Shown here: in pieces, positions 44,868 through 47,744 of the stretch | Numbering within the stretch: position 1 is the stretch's first letter | Layout: every line of letters begins with the position of its first letter | Origin: a virus | IMG/VR virus record: IMGVR_UViG_3300024959_000040 | Location: 1-47,744 of that record | Length of the DNA: 47,744 nt | Reading direction: 5' to 3' (one strand) | Notes under the pieces: generated by a model | Told to the model about the DNA's origin: nothing | The model's database searches: none | The model's input: the letters and a program-made list of their open reading frames with translations, nothing else | Made by a program: the position numbers and the translations under genes

Positions 44868-47744
44868 ATGAATTACCCAACGCAAGGGGGAGCGGGCAAG
44901 CGGCCTGACCTGGCCGCGAAGCTGAATGCCGAGATTTGCTGCGAGGACGTGGCCGAGCGGCTGGGGCTGGTGCGGCCGCAGCAGAACGGCAATTACCGCA
45001 GCCCGCACCACCCGGACCAGAGCCCGAGCATTTCGGTGTACCAGCCAGACGGCGGGGGGCCCAAGCGCTGGAAGGATTGGAGCCAGGAGGGCATTGGCGG
45101 CGGGCCGGTGGACATGCTGATGTGGGCGCGGGGGCTGGAGTTCCCCGAGGCGGTGAAGGAGCTGGCGCGCATGTTTGCGATCAGCGTGCCGGCGCCGGCG
45201 AGCGCGCCGGGCCCGCGCGTGCAGCCGACGCTGGCCGAGTGGATTGGCCAGCGCTGCCTGGATGCCGCCAAGACCGACCAGCGGGAGCTGCTGATTGACT
45301 ACCTGTGCGGCAAGGAAGAGGGGCAGCGCCATTTGAATGTGGCGGTGGTGGAGGCGGCGATCAAGCGCGGGACGGTGGGGCTGAACACGTACACGAACCC
45401 GAAGTTTGCGCCGGGCGAGCTGGGCTATGGGGGGCTGGCGGCGGCGTTCCTGGCGCGCTCGCGGCTCGATGGCAAGGTGGAGGGGGTGGATATGCGCTAC
45501 CTGGACCCGCAGGCCAACGGCGGGGGCAAGACGCAGAGCCAGGGCGACAAGGTGAACGCGCCGTGGACGGCAGACTGGCGCCGGTTGCTGGCGGCGCGCA
45601 CGGTGGTGGTGGTGGAGAGCGCGATCAATGCCCTCTCAGTCGATTCGTGCCGGCTGCCGCAGACGGCGGCGCTGGCGGTGCGGGGAGTGGCCACGCTAGA
45701 GGGTGGCGATTGGTCGTTTTTGCGGGGCAAGCAGGTGGTGCTGGCGTTTGACAACGACCACAAGCCGATGACCGAGGGCAAGAACAAGGGCTATTGCCCG
45801 GGGCCGCTGGCGGCGTGGCGGATGCACGAGATCCTCACGGGCCTCGATGTGAGCTGCCTGCTGGTGGAGCAGGCGCTGTGGACGCATGGGGATGAGCCGA
45901 TCAACGACCTGAACGACTTGCTGCAGCTGCGCGGAGAGACGGGCCTGGCCGAGGCCTTGAAGGTGCTGGAAGAGTGCGCGATTCCGGGCCTGGCCACGCG
46001 CAGTTACCGGCCGGGGCGCTCGCGCCTGTTCTTGCCGACGCACGATTTCAGCGCGTACTGCAAATACCGGGTGGAGCCGGACTTTACCCGGGCGGTGAAG
46101 GCGGTGGAGCGCGACGAGGAGGGGAACGAGAAGACTTCGTACGCCGACATTTGCGGCTTTCGCATTGCGGCGGTGAGCCGGGTGCAGATTGCATCGCCCA
46201 CGTCGACCATGACGGGCGATGCGGACAACAGCCCGCGCACGGTGTTTGCGCTGAGCGTGCAGGTGGCGCGGCACGGCCCGGTGCTGCAGCGGCGGGTGGT
46301 GGACGATGAGCGGCTGCACAACCAGGATGTGTGGAAGAAGCTGGGCCCGATCTACGCGCCGACGCCGTTCGCCCGGCTGGTGAACGTGTGGGAGCGGGCG
46401 AGCAGCATTGGGGCGCGCGAGGCCATCAACTTCGTGGGGCTGGCCTGGCGCGATGGGCGGCCGGTGGTGAACGAGGGGCCGGACTGCTTTTTTGTGGATG
46501 CGCGGCAGCAGTGCCCGTACAGCGACCTGGTGTTCCCGAGCGGGACGATGGACGATGCCCGCGAGGTGCTGGCGCAGTTCCAAAGCACGTTTGCCGAGAA
46601 CGCGGCGATGCTGACGCTGGTGTGGGGCCTGGGCGCGCACCTGAAGGCGTTTTTGGGGTTCTGGCCGCACTTTGTGATGCAGGCCGAGAAGGGCACAGGC
46701 AAGAGCACGCTGGTCAAGCGCCTGGAGCGCGCCATTGCCATGGTGATGAGCAGCCGGCAGAGCCTGCAGACCGAGTTCAGGCAGTTGACGAGCCTGAGCT
46801 ACACCAGCCACCCGGTGGGCTGGGGCGAGATGAGCGCGAACAAGCAGGACATCATCAACAAGGCGGTGCACAACCTGCAGGAGAGCTACCAGTACGAGCA
46901 CACGCGCCGCGGGGCCGAGCTGATCGACTTTCTGCTGTGCGCACCCGTGCTGCTGGCCGGCGAGGACGTACCGGTGCAGAGCCTGCAGGGCAAGGTGGTG
47001 CGCAGCGAGCTGACGAAGGCCCGGCGCGGCAAGGAGATGGGGCAGGACTTGCCGGTGTTCCCGGTGAAGCAGTGGCTGCAGTTCCTGGCCCGCCAGGACA
47101 AGACGCGCGTGAAGGCGCTGCACGCGGCCATGGTGGACGAGCTGGCCGCCAACTGCGTGGCCAGCACGCAGGACGCCGGCGCCGAGCGCATGGTGCACAA
47201 CTACGCCGCCCTGGCGGCCGCGTGGCATTTGCTGTGCGAGTTTGCCGGGCTGCGGGTGGAGCAGGGCAACTTCATCTACGACCTGACGGCGGAAATGAAC
47301 AGCCACATCGGCGAGAGCGTGAGCGACCGCCAGCCGTGGGCCTGGATCACCGACAAGCTGCTGAGCGAGATTGCGCAGCGCAACTTCCGCTACCCGTTCG
47401 TGTTCGACGAGATCGACATGGTGCCGGTGCTGTGCGTGCGCACCGCCCACGTGATGAGCCACATGAGCACCACGGCGACGCTGCGCGAGTTCTGGGACGC
47501 CCTGCCGGTGAAGAGCGATCGGGTCTACAAAAAGCAGCTGGCCAGCGCCGGCGTGCTGATGGAAGACGAGAAAGGCCAGCCGCTGGCGGTGGAACGCACC
47601 GTGGTGCACACGCGGGTGTCGAACATGGTGGCGTTCAAGCTGGAGGGGCTGCGGCAGTACGGGCTGCATGCGGCGGTGCCGAGCAAGGGGCATGCGCATG
47701 CGGGGGATGGCTACGGCGACGAACTGGGGGCGTTTGGTGTCTGA
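44868..47744 (+). CDS. Primase/helicase (toprim plus RecA-like/DUF927-type ATPase)
   Basis: This 958-residue protein ends exactly at the window edge (TGA 47742-47744). The N-terminal part (about 20-90: NGNYRSPHHPDQSPSISVYQ, GGGPVDMLMWARGLEF) resembles a CHC2-like primase zinc domain without its cysteines. A toprim-like core (about 245-300: VVVVESAINALS, RGKQVVLAFDNDHKP) follows. The C-terminal ATPase has Walker A EKGTGKST (about 608-615), preceded by LVWGLGAHLKAFLGFWPHFV as in DUF927-type helicases. It probably unwinds and primes phage DNA at the origin. Confidence 0.8.
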   Translation: MNYPTQGGAGKRPDLAAKLNAEICCEDVAERLGLVRPQQNGNYRSPHHPDQSPSISVYQPDGGGPKRWKDWSQEGIGGGPVDMLMWARGLEFPEAVKELARMFAISVPAPASAPGPRVQPTLAEWIGQRCLDAAKTDQRELLIDYLCGKEEGQRHLNVAVVEAAIKRGTVGLNTYTNPKFAPGELGYGGLAAAFLARSRLDGKVEGVDMRYLDPQANGGGKTQSQGDKVNAPWTADWRRLLAARTVVVVESAINALSVDSCRLPQTAALAVRGVATLEGGDWSFLRGKQVVLAFDNDHKPMTEGKNKGYCPGPLAAWRMHEILTGLDVSCLLVEQALWTHGDEPINDLNDLLQLRGETGLAEALKVLEECAIPGLATRSYRPGRSRLFLPTHDFSAYCKYRVEPDFTRAVKAVERDEEGNEKTSYADICGFRIAAVSRVQIASPTSTMTGDADNSPRTVFALSVQVARHGPVLQRRVVDDERLHNQDVWKKLGPIYAPTPFARLVNVWERASSIGAREAINFVGLAWRDGRPVVNEGPDCFFVDARQQCPYSDLVFPSGTMDDAREVLAQFQSTFAENAAMLTLVWGLGAHLKAFLGFWPHFVMQAEKGTGKSTLVKRLERAIAMVMSSRQSLQTEFRQLTSLSYTSHPVGWGEMSANKQDIINKAVHNLQESYQYEHTRRGAELIDFLLCAPVLLAGEDVPVQSLQGKVVRSELTKARRGKEMGQDLPVFPVKQWLQFLARQDKTRVKALHAAMVDELAANCVASTQDAGAERMVHNYAALAAAWHLLCEFAGLRVEQGNFIYDLTAEMNSHIGESVSDRQPWAWITDKLLSEIAQRNFRYPFVFDEIDMVPVLCVRTAHVMSHMSTTATLREFWDALPVKSDRVYKKQLASAGVLMEDEKGQPLAVERTVVHTRVSNMVAFKLEGLRQYGLHAAVPSKGHAHAGDGYGDELGAFGV

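Noticed and set aside
45696-47699. Minus-strand ORF of 667 codons opposite the primase
   Set aside because: His/Gln/Arg/Leu-rich shadow frame lacking start signals or domains.

Overview
This window is most of a tailed-phage (siphovirus-type) prophage, with a short stretch of flanking mobile-element DNA at its left end. GC is high (about 64% by eye). Short extragenic palindromes built on an ATAGC / AGCGCTT core, and the style of the proteins, point to a Burkholderiales betaproteobacterium, probably Comamonadaceae. That placement is an inference from pattern, not a database match.

Left flank (1-4500): an IS481-type element (1-977) has cut a LysR-family (ArgP-like) regulator gene. Next come about 700 bp with no supportable gene, a small membrane protein, a CoiA-like zinc protein, an unrecognised small ORF and an AlpA-type excision/regulatory protein, as expected of an integrative island. 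At 4490-4509 (minus strand) lies the isolated 3' end of a tRNA gene (tRNA-Asn-like) followed by a hairpin. I read it as the phage/chromosome attachment junction: the prophage lies to its right and its far end lies beyond the window.

Packaging and head (5191-11619): a zinc-ribbon protein in the small-terminase position, large terminase, portal, a Tad2-like (DUF2829) putative anti-Thoeris protein, a NinX-like protein and a MuF-type head morphogenesis protein. An accessory block (11684-16904) follows, with its own promoter and terminators. It encodes a 47-residue basic protein, a DUF2958-like protein, a DnaN-like sliding clamp, an HTH protein, a PP-loop (PAPS-reductase-like) enzyme and several unknowns. 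Three of its genes carry near-identical 5' leaders that can fold as an H-type pseudoknot directly before the Shine-Dalgarno sequence, with compensatory base changes; this is the most novel signal in the window.

Head-tail (17067-33635): one ORF fuses a Mu-I-type maturation protease, a scaffold and the major capsid protein, with a plausible internal in-frame start. Then come connector and tail-completion proteins, the tail tube, a G/GT tail-assembly chaperone pair with a clear AAAAAAC -1 slippery site, a 1529-residue tape measure, and a run of modular tail-tip/fibre proteins that includes a duplicated domain and a glycine-rich adhesin.

Lysis (33632-36451): an NlpC/P60-like hydrolase, membrane/holin-like proteins, a GH108-type endolysin, a lipoprotein, and an Rz spanin with Rz1 embedded out of frame. 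A short leftward unit (Arc-type repressor and lipoprotein, 36459-37206) diverges from a long rightward early operon (37305-44820). The early operon holds a ribbon-helix-helix protein, a CII-like regulator, a catalytic-domain-only tyrosine recombinase, many small overlapping genes, a J-domain protein, a DUF5131 (Gp37/Gp68) protein and a DUF4406 protein. A 958-residue primase/helicase ends exactly at the window edge. Many genes of this operon are joined through a recurrent 18-base stop/start junction.
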